Positions 63,552 to 64,000 of a stretch of DNA of 64,000 nt are shown here, one piece after another; position 1 is the stretch's first letter, and each line of letters starts with the position of its first letter. Made by a program: the position numbers and the translations under genes. This DNA comes from Thermosynechococcaceae cyanobacterium Okahandja (GTDB lineage Bacteria; Cyanobacteriota; Cyanobacteriia; Thermosynechococcales; Thermosynechococcaceae), in NCBI GenBank assembly GCA_041530395.1, contig CP136945.1, positions 930,001 to 994,000 of the forward strand, written 5' to 3'. Below the pieces are notes generated by a model. It was not told the DNA's origin, made no database searches, and worked only from the letters and a program-made list of their open reading frames with translations.

Positions 63552-64000
63552 ATGACTTTTTCTCTCCTTAATACTCTATTGCAGCAACAGCACTCCTGCC
63601 CGTTTCATACCCCGGGGCATCAGCGGGGTCGGGGGATGGCTGCCCCTTTACGGGCGCTTTGGGGTCATGCCCTCGAACAAGATTTAAGCGAGATTCCGGG
63701 GCTAGATAACTTAGCGCAACCTACGGGTATCTTGGCCGACGTTCAAGCCGCCATTGCTACTGCTGCGGGCAGCGATCGCGCCTGGTGCCTTGTGAATGGA
63801 GCCACCGCTGGCGTCTTAGCGGCACTGCTGGCCACCCTCGAACCCAATGACGTGGTTCTTGTGGGGCGCAATGTTCACCGCTCCGTGATTTCCGGTCTGA
63901 TCTTGAGTGGCGCTCAGCCGGTCTATCTGGGGGTCACGGTGGATGCCCTTTGGGGGATTCCCGAGCCGGTGTCCCTAGCAACGGTGACTGAGGCCTTGGC
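63552..64000 (+). CDS. Orn/Lys/Arg decarboxylase family enzyme (C-terminus beyond window)
   Basis: The first 149 codons of a fold-type I PLP enzyme are visible. The block PFHTPGHQRGRG and the segment SEIPGLDNLAQPTGILADVQ are typical of Orn/Lys/Arg decarboxylases, which remove CO2 from basic amino acids on the way to polyamines. The chain then reads WCLVNGATAGVLAALLAT, where the PLP phosphate loop is expected, and is cut by the window edge before the Schiff-base lysine. Substrate (Arg, Lys or Orn) cannot be decided. It starts 53 bp from tRNA-Pro, divergently. Confidence 0.88.
   Translation, partial: MTFSLLNTLLQQQHSCPFHTPGHQRGRGMAAPLRALWGHALEQDLSEIPGLDNLAQPTGILADVQAAIATAAGSDRAWCLVNGATAGVLAALLATLEPNDVVLVGRNVHRSVISGLILSGAQPVYLGVTVDALWGIPEPVSLATVTEAL

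Overview
The window comes from a cyanobacterium, most likely a thermophilic unicellular lineage close to Thermosynechococcus. That placement is an inference from gene content and base composition, not a database match. Direct evidence for a cyanobacterium is PsbI, NdhD1, CP12, chlorophyll synthase ChlG, geranylgeranyl reductase ChlP, a GUN4 protein, a CGLD27/DUF1230 protein, a DUF3769 outer-membrane protein and many HIP1 octamers (GCGATCGC). Most of the sequence is GC-rich, tightly packed core genome.

Layout. 1-3423: partial multi-PAS/GAF/GGDEF signalling protein (minus). 3424-4800: AT-richer scar with an IS200/IS605-like remnant, a Uma2 fragment and a frameshifted small gene. 4792-7422: histidine methyltransferase EgtD behind a polar amino-acid ABC permease and binding protein. 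7477-11663: infB, rimM, cobH. 11818-17444 (plus): CGLD27, asparaginase II, a four-carbon acid sugar kinase, a DICT-GAF histidine kinase and scpA. 17441-22740 (minus): an Mrp-type cation/proton antiporter cluster led by a CPA2 exchanger, back to back with ndhD1. 24792-28959: cp12, fructosamine kinase, then hisS, cbiX and csaB, the last three overlapping by four bases each. 29087-36362: GNAT, MCE/MlaD, ccsA, tilS, a type IIA topoisomerase A subunit, pgl. 36375-43332: DUF3769, psbI, cytochrome b561, chlG, a pseudouridine synthase, chlP and an M48 protease. 43418-53758: natD-like permease, a nucleotidyltransferase, GUN4, murF/serS, GIDE, eno/rsmA, a DevA-like ATPase and a fused ArsA/Hsp20-like ATPase.

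54487-63425 is the accessory region. A 1,718-residue secreted adhesin (FHA/TpsA type) sits between two nearly identical Rpn/PD-(D/E)XK proteins. There is also a third rpn 3' remnant on the upstream side and a fragment of a second adhesin gene on the downstream side. The order rpn / rpn / adhesin / rpn / adhesin on one strand looks like the remains of an alternating tandem array, and it is the most unusual structure here. Next comes hspA, whose 5' leader contains two purine-rich segments competing for one pyrimidine-rich segment; one of the two is the ribosome binding site. After it lies a stress-protein pseudogene cut by an IS1-family remnant that keeps its A6 frameshift site. The window closes with tRNA-Pro(CGG) and the start of an Orn/Lys/Arg decarboxylase.

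Functionally, most genes serve photosynthesis (ChlG/ChlP, GUN4, PsbI, CcsA, NdhD1, CP12), ion homeostasis (Mrp cluster), translation (InfB, RimM, HisS, SerS, TilS, RsmA) and envelope building (MurF, CsaB, MCE, DUF3769). No CRISPR array and no rRNA were seen.
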